Shown piece after piece: positions 1 to 6,577 of a stretch of DNA of 7,332 nucleotides. The position numbers were made by a program, and so were the translations under genes. Numbering within the stretch: position 1 is the stretch's first letter; each line of letters opens with the position of its first letter. Source of the DNA: Dyadobacter subterraneus (GTDB lineage: Bacteria; Bacteroidota; Bacteroidia; Cytophagales; Spirosomataceae); contig NZ_JACYGY010000006.1 of assembly GCF_015221875.1 (NCBI RefSeq), forward strand, positions 1 through 7,332, given 5' to 3'. The notes under the pieces were generated by a model. The model saw only the letters and a list, made by a program, of their open reading frames with translations. It did not search any database and was not told the origin of the DNA.

Positions 1-55
1 CGCCACTCTCACGCCATTCCCTTACTAATTTGAACATTTCTTCTGACTGATCCAT
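1..55 (-). CDS. tnpA: IS66-family TnpA (Orf1), N-terminal fragment cut by the window edge
   Basis: Only the first 18 codons are visible, reading MDQSEEMFKLVREWRESG. The first 36 nt are identical to the tnpA that begins at 3355 and the rest diverges (EWRES against LWRKS), so this is a related but distinct copy. In IS66 elements this small protein precedes tnpB and tnpC and carries a helix-turn-helix. Its exact role in transposition is less well defined than that of TnpC. The ATG at 53-55 follows the same TACTTTTG promoter box seen at the other copy. Whether the gene is intact cannot be judged. Confidence 0.8.
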   Translation of the reverse strand, partial: MDQSEEMFKLVREWRESG

Positions 56-73
56 TTCGATTGGTTTTTAAGT

Positions 74-81
74 CAAAAGTA
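74..81 (-). promoter_or_regulatory. Bacteroidota-type -7 box (TACTTTTG) upstream of partial tnpA
   Basis: The minus strand reads TACTTTTG, matching the TAnnTTTG consensus of Bacteroidota housekeeping promoters. The same 8 bases lie at the equivalent place before the other tnpA (3330-3337), inside the best-conserved stretch of two otherwise diverged leaders. No clear -33 TTTG is visible here. The function is inferred. Confidence 0.4.
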
Positions 82-127
82 AAAACCGCATTCTTGATAA
101 GAAATATGTGGTTCATAGGCTGTTTAC

Positions 128-222
128 TTACTTTTTAGCCATATTCTTGAAATTTAAGCAATAATACGGACATAGGTCGAAGATGAAAGTCAATATCCTA
201 GCAGAATTCTTGACCCTATCAC
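128..222. other. Intergenic stretch without a recognisable feature
   Basis: AT-rich sequence between the outer end of the left IS66 element and the stop codon of the orphan minus-strand ORF. I see no hairpin, repeat or coding potential in it. Confidence 0.5.
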
Positions 223-492
223 TTAAAGTAAACTTTCCGGCAAGAGATTTTTATTTCCTCTTCGAATCCACTCCTGAGGCGAAATGGAAGGGTCCATCTC
301 ACAACGAACGATTTCAAAATTAGCTTTTAATTTCGTAATAATCTCTGGATCAAGCGAAAGTATATATGTTTTAGAATCCGCTAAATCCTTTTTTGTCAAG
401 AAGCAAACGTCATGGCTAGGCGGAAGTTCATAAAGGACAAACCTTTCTAAAACATTCCATTGACCGCAGTATAGATAAGTCTCTATTGGCAT
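223..492 (-). CDS. Hypothetical protein of about 89 aa, orphan
   Basis: The best start is the ATG at 490-492 (MPIETYLYCGQWNVLERF), preceded by an A-rich TAAAT as is common where Shine-Dalgarno sequences are not used. The frame stays open upstream to a stop at 547-549 and could start at a TTG at 538-540, giving 105 aa. The product is a mixed, soluble-looking small protein ending SPQEWIRRGNKNLLPESLL, with no signal peptide, no membrane segment and no motif I recognise. Its amino-acid make-up is more protein-like than the other unassigned ORFs nearby. It stands alone beside an IS66 end, so it may be the remnant of a longer gene or a small orphan cargo gene. I cannot assign a function. Confidence 0.45.
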   Translation of the reverse strand: MPIETYLYCGQWNVLERFVLYELPPSHDVCFLTKKDLADSKTYILSLDPEIITKLKANFEIVRCEMDPSISPQEWIRRGNKNLLPESLL

Positions 493-549
493 ATTTAGCA
501 AAGGGATCGGATTATTTATAAAGATATCAAAAAACACCAATTCTAGTCA

Positions 550-1325
550 GGGTTGTACATATTTAATCGGACAAAACCTGTAAATAGATTATTCCTCGCA
601 ATGAGACAGAAATATTTAAATTTCAGGCATGTTCTCCGGGTGTTAATAAATAATTTTATCTGATTATTGTTTTCTAAGAACATTGAAAGTCTCCATACTT
701 GCTCTCCAACGACATCACAGAAGATTGAAATTGCAAAAATGGGTATAGGCCATCTTCCGGTCGAAAGAAATTTCTTAAAAAAGAGTATTCGTTAAATATT
801 GATAGCAAAGTCTTAAAAATAACTATCTTCTTACCCCTTGTAAGTAGAAACTATCTGCCATATCCATTAACAAAAGTTGAGAGTTATGGAATTAAGATTG
901 CGGTATTAAAGACGCATTTCTGATGCTTATTCGTATTTGATTTCTGTACTACAGTGATTATTCGGATTCCGTGTATACTTGATAATATGCATTTTAAGGA
1001 GATTCAGCGCGGTATCAATCCCAGGCGAAAATCTTATAGGGTATTTATTGGTCGGGCTGTCCAGTTCTAGGCTGCCGTTACCTTAGGGAAAAATTTATTT
1101 TTTAACATAGTGGCCAGATCTACCAAGGCAGCCTCCATATTCGTTCATAATGCCAGTTATACCGAATTTTCCACCCTTACTTACACGTGAGCAAGTTTGC
1201 TACCGCAATCATTTAATCGATATTGAGTCTATTAAGACATTGTTTCCTCTATATATTTCCCATAGTCTGCTTCAATTAAATCTACCGTTACATTAGTTCG
1301 GAGGATTAGAGGTTCTTAGTCGCTA
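550..1325. other. Gene-free stretch
   Basis: About 780 nt in which all six frames are broken by frequent stops. The best plus-strand run is a roughly 45-codon open frame ending near 795 (it includes QKIEIAKMGIGHLPVERNF), which has no recognisable family, no good start and no clear promoter. A short frame from the ATG near 986 gives about 25 codons. I see no tRNA, rRNA or transposase remnant. The stretch is most consistent with decayed DNA. Confidence 0.5.
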
Positions 1326-1356
1326 TTTGCGTTTATTTACACGCATATTACGCAAA
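1326..1356. repeat. Inverted repeat TTTGCGT...ACGCAAA
   Basis: A perfect 7-bp inverted repeat (1326-1332 and 1350-1356) with a 17-nt spacer. It lies about 80 nt before a palindrome and then a rho-independent terminator. It may be part of a structured transcript end or a chance hairpin. Confidence 0.4.
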
Positions 1357-1405
1357 CATCCCAACTTCTGCTGAATTGTGTATATTAAACACTATTTTTA
1401 CAGTA

Positions 1406-1422
1406 TCAGATTAATAATCTGA
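1406..1422. repeat. 17-nt near-palindrome TCAGATTA-A-TAATCTGA
   Basis: Two 8-nt arms are perfect reverse complements around a single central A. This shape is typical of a dimeric repressor operator or a tight hairpin. It lies 18 nt before the terminator stem at 1440. No adjacent gene exists for it to control, so its role is unknown. Confidence 0.4.
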
Positions 1423-1439
1423 CGTGAGAAATATTTAGT

Positions 1440-1470
1440 AAAGGGCGTGGGTTTTTCTTGCGCCCTTTTT
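1440..1470 (+). terminator. Rho-independent terminator, orphan
   Basis: The stem AAAGGGCG (1440-1447) pairs perfectly with CGCCCTTT (1461-1468) around a 13-nt loop, and a T run ends at 1470. On the minus strand the T tract after the stem is shorter, so plus-strand termination is favoured. No ORF ends upstream. It may close a lost gene or a small non-coding transcript that includes the hairpins at 1326-1422. Confidence 0.75.
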
Positions 1471-2212
1471 CAATAGCTAAAATACTTAGATCCTACGGTT
1501 GTGGACCCAGCAAGGTTTAATCTGAAATGTGTATAAATGCACATTACCAAAGGTGAAGTAACTACTTTCTGGGTAGCCAGGTCAAATTCTGGTCGAAGTA
1601 TTTTGAGCCTGCTAAAAACGCATTAAAGCTGTTTAAGTATAGGTGCTCTTGTTCCATCTCTTTCAGCGGGAATTTATTTTCATATTTCTCTTAAGCCAAC
1701 CCTAGCTTAAAAAGTCTGGATCAGTTCACTTTCCAAAAACGGTGCTGCCGCTTCGAAGACCTATTAGACAATATCATCAAATACTGATTTACAATTATTA
1801 GCAAAATAGTTACTTTTGTTTTTTGGGAAATCTAAAACACTATACTGTCTATTAAAATTAATATAAATATTCAAAATGTTTTGAGAATTAATGATCCATT
1901 TTTGAATACAAAGTAGGAGTAGAACTGACCAAAATGAAACCCCTGACCAAGAAATTATACAGAGCATGAGAAAAAGTTAGTTCGGTGGATCTGAGAGGAT
2001 TTTGTTGCTGGCGCCAGACTTGAACGAGACAACCTGAAGCAGTTGATGATATAGATTGATATTTCATATGTTGGACTATATGTGCGGATCAATTATACTG
2101 ACAGCGGCCACAAGTAGTTCTTTCTAGAAAAATATTGACTGTTAATTTTGAAATCATATACGATTTGAAAATTTAGGATTTAATTTTTAATCAGGTCATT
2201 ACCAGCCATTAG
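1471..2212. other. Gene-free stretch
   Basis: About 740 nt of AT-rich DNA without a convincing gene. The longest frame is 67 codons on the minus strand (1764-1967). It has a hydrophobic start and then low-complexity, Asn/Ile-rich sequence typical of chance translation of AT-rich DNA. A patch near 2008-2035 vaguely recalls the 3' half of a minus-strand tRNA, but the stems do not pair. Confidence 0.5.
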
Positions 2213-2656
2213 CAAACAACTAAATATTTATACCTTCAACAATTTCCGATGATGACCAGGGAAAATGCAGAATCGTTAATGGAAGAGGCGGAGGTATATA
2301 TTGGCCGTAGATATTTTGTTACCACGAACTTTTTACTCACGGAATACGTGTTCGTTGCTGCAAAAATTAATATTGAAGGAGTGCAATTTTTTCCAGTTGC
2401 TTTGCTGAGCCCTGTTGTAATTGACAATAATATCGAGGTAGAGCTCATTAAAGTAGTCGAATATTTTAGAAGATAAGGAAATTGCAAACCAAAAATATTA
2501 CTGCTTTTGACAAATGAACGTTTTTGGAGCGGCAAATTAATTTGTCGTTTGATCATATATATTTTTAAAACTGTGGGGAAGTATGTCGCCGAAGAAAATC
2601 CCAATTTATATGAGATACCAGCCACTGTGAGATTAGAACGCTATAACAAAATTTAA
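2213..2656 (+). pseudogene. Unidentified ORF interrupted by one in-frame stop codon
   Basis: An ATG at 2249 opens 75 codons ending at a TAA (2474-2476). The same frame then continues without a break for 59 more codons to a TAA at 2654-2656, reading GNCKPKILLLLTNERFWSG and ending ATVRLERYNKI. A single change (for example CAA to TAA) would join them into about 134 aa. The frame is also open upstream to a TAG at 2210-2212, so the N-terminus may be longer or may have been cut off. The protein is mixed alpha/beta in appearance, with several hydrophobic strands and no membrane segment or motif I can name. The overlapping 129-codon minus-strand frame (2236-2625) is taken as a shadow. No function is assigned. 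Confidence 0.45.
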
Positions 2657-2921
2657 TTTTTTAAGTCTTACATACTGTATATTCATATATGGGCAAACCT
2701 AGAAGAGGTATGTTTACTTTTCGATATAACTTTATGCTAGACATACCGATGTCTTTAGCGCTCAATTCTGAATTATCATAATGGTACCAAATATATGCTG
2801 TAAACTTAGTGTTAAATTTCCTGTCAAGCTTTTTTAGGATTTGTAAATGAGGAAATTTCTTGGGTAATTCAATGGTTTAATTTTCCTGATGCACTTATAA
2901 GGTATTTTGTACAACTCCATA
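2657..2921. other. AT-rich non-coding stretch downstream of the IS110 remnant
   Basis: No coding potential is visible. Because it lies 3' of the IS110 transposase gene on the minus strand, part of it may be that element's right-hand non-coding end. I could not identify a boundary. Confidence 0.35.
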
Positions 2922-3283
2922 TCAATCAACTAATAATGAGGCTCTTGTGAAGAGAGTCTGCAGTTCACTTTGGCTTAACTTCAATGAATCTATACGTCTC
3001 TCAACTTGTTTTAATCCTGCTGCTTTTGTTTTTTGATTAGTCTCTTTTACTTGCTGTTTCTTATATGGTTCCGCTTTTGTAAGCATATTCCAAATGATCA
3101 CTGCAAGCTTTCTGGCGGTAGCTGTTATAGCCAGCTAGCGAAGCTCTTTGCGGATTTGAATTTATGAATGTCATCGCCTATGGCATTCAACAGACAAAGC
3201 ACCGTACTGTAACTAATCCCGGATATAGCAAACAAATCCGTTCTGAAATATTGCCAGGCAATAGAAGAGCCGTCAAATACAGG
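2922..3283 (-). pseudogene. IS110-family transposase, C-terminal remnant with internal deletion
   Basis: The minus strand encodes two pieces of an IS110 (IS116/IS110/IS902) transposase. The first, from 3283, includes RTDLFAISGISYSTVLCLL followed by FKSAKSFASWL, the helix-hairpin-helix-like G(I/V)xxxTAL region and the ASWLRL segment of this family. It stops at a TAA (3125-3127). The second, in another frame, starts at about 3131 with AITATARKLAVIIWNML and ends ...LFTRAS-LLVD at the TGA 2922-2924, matching the family's C-terminal helix. In intact members roughly 60 residues, including the conserved SGG segment that holds the catalytic serine, separate these blocks. They are missing here, so the gene is dead. 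The N-terminal DEDD domain is also absent, because the IS66 element starts at 3284. Confidence 0.8.
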
Positions 3284-3309
3284 GTATCCAGCCTACCAAG
3301 TGCATATTT

Positions 3310-3337
3310 TTTGACAATAATGGCTTGATTACTTTTG
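3310..3337 (+). promoter_or_regulatory. Putative Bacteroidota promoter for tnpA (TTTG-N16-TACTTTTG)
   Basis: TTTG at 3310-3313 and TACTTTTG at 3330-3337 fit the TTTG / TAnnTTTG pattern of Bacteroidota sigma factors, although the 16-nt spacer is slightly shorter than usual. The -7 box ends 17 nt before the tnpA ATG, implying a very short leader. The identical box in the other IS66 copy supports function. Confidence 0.45.
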
Positions 3338-3354
3338 ACAAAACATAATGAAAT

Positions 3355-3633
3355 ATGGATCAGTCAGAAGAAATGTTCAAATTAGTAAGGCTGTGGCGTA
3401 AAAGCGGCCTAAGTCAAAGTGAATTTTGTAAACCGCATAATATCACGGTAGCTAAATTTGGCTACTGGGTGGGAAAAGAGAGATTGGTTGAAAAGGCGAC
3501 AGGCTTCGTTCATATACCCACTCACCGTTCAGCCTCAGAAAATGCGTATGAGGTCGTTTATCCAAATGGCGTTAAAGTAAATTATCAGGGCAGCGATCTA
3601 ACTGTACTCTCTGAATTGATCCGGTTTTACTGA
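3355..3633 (+). CDS. tnpA: IS66-family TnpA (Orf1), accessory transposition protein
   Basis: This 92-aa protein begins MDQSEEMFKLVRLWRKSG. Residues about 16-40 (SGLSQSEFCKPHNITVAKFGYW) carry the LSQxxFCxxHNI...FxYW signature of IS66 Orf1 helix-turn-helix proteins, and the C-terminal half (YEVVYPNGVKVNY...LSELIRFY) matches the conserved YPNGVxL...L..LI end. It is short but complete for the family. The ATG is chosen because the second IS66 copy is identical over the first 36 nt from this codon. Its TGA overlaps the tnpB ATG by one base (TGATG), suggesting translational coupling. It is the only IS66 gene here with no visible lesion. Confidence 0.88.
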   Translation: MDQSEEMFKLVRLWRKSGLSQSEFCKPHNITVAKFGYWVGKERLVEKATGFVHIPTHRSASENAYEVVYPNGVKVNYQGSDLTVLSELIRFY

Positions 3634-3990
3634 TGTTTAGTCTGGGCTCATCCCATCAATATTATCTGTACCGTGGCGATTGTGATATGCGGAAGGGTTT
3701 TGACGGACTTTGTAGTCTGGTAGATTCCGAGCTAGGAAGAGTAGCACCAGTGGCGAAGTATTTATCTTTCTAAACCGCAGACGTGCGCATATAAAAATGC
3801 TTCATTGGGAGCCGGGAGGCTTCGTACTTTACCACAAAAGACTGGAAAGTGGCAGCTTTCCTTCGCCCAAAAAGTCCGGATCCGGAAGTATTTCCTGGAG
3901 CGAGTTGGTGTTGATGATCGAGGGCGGCCGCCGCGCGGAATTCAGGTACTGAAAAGCAGTCATAGAAAGCGTTTTATTTTAAAACAATAA
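3633..3990 (+). pseudogene. tnpB: IS66-family TnpB (Orf2), broken by a frameshift and a GC-rich insertion
   Basis: Frame 1 from the ATG at 3633 gives MFSLGSSHQYYLYRGDCDMR followed by KGFDGL, the N-terminal signature of IS66 Orf2. Near 3737-3745 the frame slips: the family core TSGEVFIFLNRRR...HIKMLHWEPGGFVLYHKRLE continues in the frame that starts at 3743, consistent with loss of one base. After WSELVLMIEG a 14-nt all-GC block (3925-3938) shifts the frame again. Beyond it GIQVLKSSHRKRFILKQ ends at the TAA 3988-3990. Repairing both lesions gives 114 aa, normal for TnpB. An ATG at 3805 opens 61 codons, but this is merely the wrong frame plus the true C-terminus. The function of TnpB in transposition is not fully known. 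Confidence 0.85.
3925..3938. repeat. 14-nt GC-only micro-insertion in tnpB
   Basis: Fourteen consecutive G/C bases (CGGCCGCCGCGCGG) sit between the GAG-GG and A-ATT-CAG of tnpB. Removing them restores MIEGIQVLK, the expected IS66 Orf2 C-terminal sequence. The block and its edge contain the palindromes GGCGGCCGCC and CCGCGCGG, and also a NotI-like octamer next to GAATTC, so an artificial linker or assembly artefact must be considered. Placement is ambiguous by 2 bp because GG occurs at both edges. Confidence 0.75.
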
Positions 3991-4182
3991 GTGCTTTTGA
4001 TAGCTTGAAAGGCTGTTTTTTTTGTACTTTTAGGTATGCAAACGGCCCCTGTGGAAACCTTGGATAAAGATCAACTGCTCGCTCTTTTAAAAGAACGGGA
4101 TCCGCAGATATCTGGTTTAACCCAGCAGAATGCATACCTGGAATCTCAGGTAGAGATGTACAAACGGATGCAATTTGGCCAG

Positions 4183-4196
4183 GGTGGCCCCGCCAG
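4183..4196. repeat. 14-nt GC-rich micro-insertion in tnpC, flanked by a 5-bp direct repeat
   Basis: GGTGGCCCCGCCAG is inserted after TTT-GGC-CAG. Removing it restores QFGQKRERF, the conserved IS66 sequence. The 5 bp GCCAG occur on both sides (4178-4182 and 4192-4196) of a 9-nt core GGTGGCCCC, as a small target duplication would. TGGC and GCCA can form a short hairpin. It causes a frameshift that inactivates tnpC. Confidence 0.75.
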
Positions 4197-4756
4197 AAAC
4201 GCGAACGTTTCGAAGGTGATCCGGCACAGATTGCGCTTCCCTTTGAAGCGGCTGTGCAGCAGGTTGTTTTACAAGAGGAAATCCTGCAAGAAAAAATCAG
4301 TTATATCCGTAAAAGGCCTAACCATAAAGGCCGTGCCGCGCTGCCCTCGCATTTACCTGTCGAAGAAATTGAGATTTATCCTACAGGCGAATTTTCAGAA
4401 ATGATTTGCATCGGTAAAGAAGTTACCGAAGAGCTGGATTATGAACCCGCCCGCTTTTTGATCAAAAGATATATACGCTATAAATATGCGTCCAAAAATG
4501 GTGAAGGGGTAAAAATCGGTCAGCTTCCAGAGCGTGTAATTGATAAGGGAATACCATCTGCGGGACTTCTTGCCAGCATTTTAACCGATAAATACCAAGA
4601 CCATCTCCCACGTTACCGGCAGAAACAGCGCTTTGCCAGAGAAGATATCCAGATCGCATCTTCAACGCTTGAAGGCTGGACCAAAGAAGCCTTGATCAAG
4701 CTGAAACCGCTTTACGATCAACGGGTCTTTGATATGAAATCGAAGGGCTATTGGCA

Positions 4757-4769
4757 GGTGGATGAAAGT
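4757..4769 (+). other. Group II intron recognition sites IBS2 and IBS1 in the 5' exon
   Basis: IBS2 is GGTGGAT (4757-4763) and IBS1 is GAAAGT (4764-4769), directly before the intron. IBS2 is perfectly complementary to ATCCACC at 4980-4986, and IBS1 pairs with GCTTTC at 5011-5016 (five Watson-Crick pairs and one G-U). They overlap the codons of the catalytic VDES motif. Confidence 0.8.
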
Positions 4770-4979
4770 GTGTGCCTTGACATGATGACAACATCATAGG
4801 CCGTTAGATTGATGATGGCAGGCCCATCGCAGGGGATGACAGGCATACCTTGCAAACCACCTTGTGGTGCTTTGACCCGAAAGGACAAGGTGCTGAGCGA
4901 CAAGGAAAAGGCAGTAATAAGCTGTCAGGTAAGATTCAGTGAGCTGAACGAAAGTGAATTGGCGGAGTAAAGTATCGAT

Positions 4980-5016
4980 ATCCACCAGAATCTGTCGAAA
5001 CTGAATAAAAGCTTTC
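4980..5016 (+). ncRNA. Exon-binding sites EBS2 and EBS1 in intron domain I
   Basis: ATCCACC (4980-4986) is the exact complement of IBS2, and GCTTTC (5011-5016) complements IBS1. They lie 211 and 242 nt into the intron, in the usual order (EBS2 before EBS1) and region for domain I. This pairing is what directs the intron to its DNA target. Confidence 0.78.
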
Positions 5017-5281
5017 TTATTCGGGAATTAAGTTTAGCGGCCGGAACCTGGTGTTGGCTAAACGGCAGACGGTACAGAGCCAACAGGACACTGAATCAGG
5101 CGATCTGGGGGAACAAGGGAATTTGTACAGGAATGAAAAGGGAAACGCACAAGCGGAAATCCCGCGAGGCAGAATACCGATGATCTGTACAGAGGCGGCC
5201 TAAGCTGTAGTACTGATGAAACCACTGTAATGGGGGTGGAGGGAAGGGCTTAGCCAGATTAGTTTTATATAACCAACAACT

Positions 5282-6520
5282 GTGAAAGGGATGATTGATT
5301 ACTATGAGACAAAGCAGCATCCGATTACCAAGAAAATGGTATTTGATGCATACAAGAAGGTAAGGGAAAACAAAGGGAATGCCGGGATTGACGGTCAGAG
5401 CCTAGAAGACTTTGCGGAAAATCCAGCGGGGAATCTTTACAGGATCTGGAACCGGATGAGCTCTGGCAGTTATTACCCTTCGGTTGTCAAACAGGTTCTG
5501 ATACCCAAGAAGTCGGCAGGTACGCGAGCTTTAGGAATCCCTTCCGTTAGTGACCGGATCGCCCAGCAGGTGGTAAAGAGTTATCTTGAACCAAAAGTAG
5601 ATGATAGCTTTCACCCGGATAGTTATGGTTACCGTCCGCATAAGAGTGCACATCAGGCGTTAGCAAAAGCGACCGCCAATTGCGGATATTACGGCTGGGT
5701 AGTGGACCTTGACATACGGGGATTTTTCGATAACATTGATCATGAGCTGATGATGCTGGCAGTAAAGCAGTACACCCAGGAAAAATGGGTACTGATTTAC
5801 ATTGAACGCTGGCTTAAAGCCGGGGTTTTCAGGGATGGTATTATTGAGAAAAGACAAAAGGGTACACCTCAGGGAGGCGTAATCTCACCCTTGCTCAGTA
5901 ATATATTCCTGCACTTTGTGTTTGACAAATGGATGGAGAAGCATCATCCGAATATGCCGTTTGAGCGGTATTGTGACGATGCGATCATTCATTGTAAAAC
6001 AGAAAAGCAAGCACAGTTCATCAAGGCTGTTGTGGCGAAAAGAATGAAGGCGTGCAAACTTGCGTTGAATGAAGAGAAAACGCATATCGTGTATTGCAAG
6101 AATATGACTCATACTGAAAATCGAAAAGAAGTAAGCTTTGATTTTCTGGGTTATACTTTCCGACCGCTTCGCCGGCCTACCAAAAACGGGTGGAAACTGA
6201 CATACTTTCCGTGCATGAGCACCAGCTCGAAGAATGATGTCAGGCAGAAACTCAGAAAGATTGTCTGGCGAGGTTATAGTGGGACAATACAAGAGCTAGC
6301 GAAAGTACTCAACCCTAAAATTCGGGGCTGGTATCGTTATTACTGTGAATATTCTCATTGGACAACCCGGGGACTTTGGTATTGGCTTAATCAAAAGATG
6401 GTCAAATGGATAATGAAAACCAAAAAGATGGGGAAAAGCAGAGCTCATAAATGGCTCCTGAGAGTCTATGAATCGAATCCTCGACTTTTTGAACATTGGT
6501 ATTATGTGCGACCCTACTGA
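5282..6520 (+). CDS. ltrA: Group II intron reverse transcriptase/maturase (LtrA-like, no endonuclease)
   Basis: This 412-aa intron-encoded protein binds the unspliced RNA to promote splicing and copies the intron into DNA during retrohoming. In order: the RT0/RT1 region (NAGIDG near 33-38, LIPKKSAGTRALGIPSVSDR), SYGYRPHKSAHQAL (about 114-127), the RT motif A DLDIRGFFD with catalytic Asp at about 144, TPQGGVISPLLSN (RT4), RYCDDAIIHC with catalytic Asp at about 232-233 (YCDD rather than the usual YADD), RT6 LNEEKT and RT7 FLGYTFRP. The X/thumb maturase domain, rich in Trp and Tyr (GWYRYYCEYSHW), runs from about 300 to the end. There is no Cys/His-rich HNH endonuclease. The start is the GTG at 5282 or the ATG at 5291, since a TAA at 5270-5272 closes the frame upstream. 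No lesion is visible. Confidence 0.95.
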   Translation: MKGMIDYYETKQHPITKKMVFDAYKKVRENKGNAGIDGQSLEDFAENPAGNLYRIWNRMSSGSYYPSVVKQVLIPKKSAGTRALGIPSVSDRIAQQVVKSYLEPKVDDSFHPDSYGYRPHKSAHQALAKATANCGYYGWVVDLDIRGFFDNIDHELMMLAVKQYTQEKWVLIYIERWLKAGVFRDGIIEKRQKGTPQGGVISPLLSNIFLHFVFDKWMEKHHPNMPFERYCDDAIIHCKTEKQAQFIKAVVAKRMKACKLALNEEKTHIVYCKNMTHTENRKEVSFDFLGYTFRPLRRPTKNGWKLTYFPCMSTSSKNDVRQKLRKIVWRGYSGTIQELAKVLNPKIRGWYRYYCEYSHWTTRGLWYWLNQKMVKWIMKTKKMGKSRAHKWLLRVYESNPRLFEHWYYVRPY

Positions 6521-6540
6521 AATGTAAAGCTAATCTGGAA

Positions 6541-6574
6541 GCGCCGTGTGATGGGAGACTATCACGCACGGTGC
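6541..6574 (+). ncRNA. Group II intron domain V (catalytic hairpin)
   Basis: Exactly 34 nt: a 9-bp lower stem (GCGCCGTGT against GCACGGTGC, with G-U wobbles), a 2-nt bulge AC at 6564-6565, a 5-bp upper stem, and the GNRA tetraloop GAGA (6555-6558). The catalytic triad is CGC (6542-6544) instead of the classical AGC, as in a subset of bacterial introns. The hairpin lies 20 nt after the reverse transcriptase stop codon. Confidence 0.92.
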
Positions 6575-6577
6575 TGT

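Larger units (their letters stand above)
1..127 (-). mobile_element. Left end of a second IS66-family element, running out of the window
   Basis: The minus strand starts with a probable terminal sequence reading GTAAACAGCCTATG inward from position 127, followed by a leader and the first codons of an IS66 tnpA. The 41 nt from CCTA to TTAC of this leader align without gaps to the leader of the element starting at 3284 (about 27 of 41 identical by eye), which is how the end at 127 was placed. IS66 elements usually begin with GTAA. A start at 131 is also possible, since the minus strand reads GTAAGTAAAC there. The remainder lies beyond the left edge, so the right end and any target duplication cannot be seen. 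Confidence 0.65.
4036..4769 (+). pseudogene. tnpC: IS66-family transposase TnpC, exon 1 (frameshifted)
   Basis: The ATG at 4036 starts MQTAPVETLDKDQLLALLKE, followed by the Leu-rich coiled-coil typical of the IS66 TnpC N-terminus and MYKRMQFGQ. A 14-nt insertion (4183-4196) then throws the frame. Without it the protein continues KRERFEGDPAQIALPFEAAV, the family motif. Later come HKGRAALPSHLPVEEIEIYP (the IS66 H-GR-LP-HLP motif), a KYASKNGEGVKI segment in place of the usual Cys-rich zinc-binding stretch, and GYWQVDES, where the Asp (4761-4763) is the first residue of the DDE catalytic triad. Exon 1 ends at 4769, where the group II intron begins. Repaired, it encodes 240 aa. Frames of 122 and 181 codons seen here are the two halves of this one gene. 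Confidence 0.88.

Noticed and set aside
1764..1967. 67-codon minus-strand frame with a hydrophobic start
   Set aside because: Low-complexity Asn/Ile/Lys composition typical of AT-rich non-coding DNA, with no recognisable domain and no supporting neighbour.
2005..2040. Possible 3' half of a minus-strand tRNA (complement contains GTTCAAGTC and GGCGCCAG)
   Set aside because: The T-stem bases around the GTTCAAGTC-like loop do not pair, and no anticodon arm or D arm follows, so at most it is a chance resemblance or a very old remnant.
2236..2625. 129-codon minus-strand frame
   Set aside because: It lies opposite the interrupted plus-strand ORF at 2213-2656. Its Ser/Thr/Ile-rich composition looks like an antisense shadow, although I cannot exclude it completely.
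3805..3990. 61-codon frame as an independent small gene
   Set aside because: Its first part is the wrong frame of tnpB, and only its last 17 residues are real TnpB sequence, brought in frame by the 14-nt insertion.
5885..6292. 135-codon minus-strand frame
   Set aside because: It is entirely antisense to the conserved reverse transcriptase motifs.
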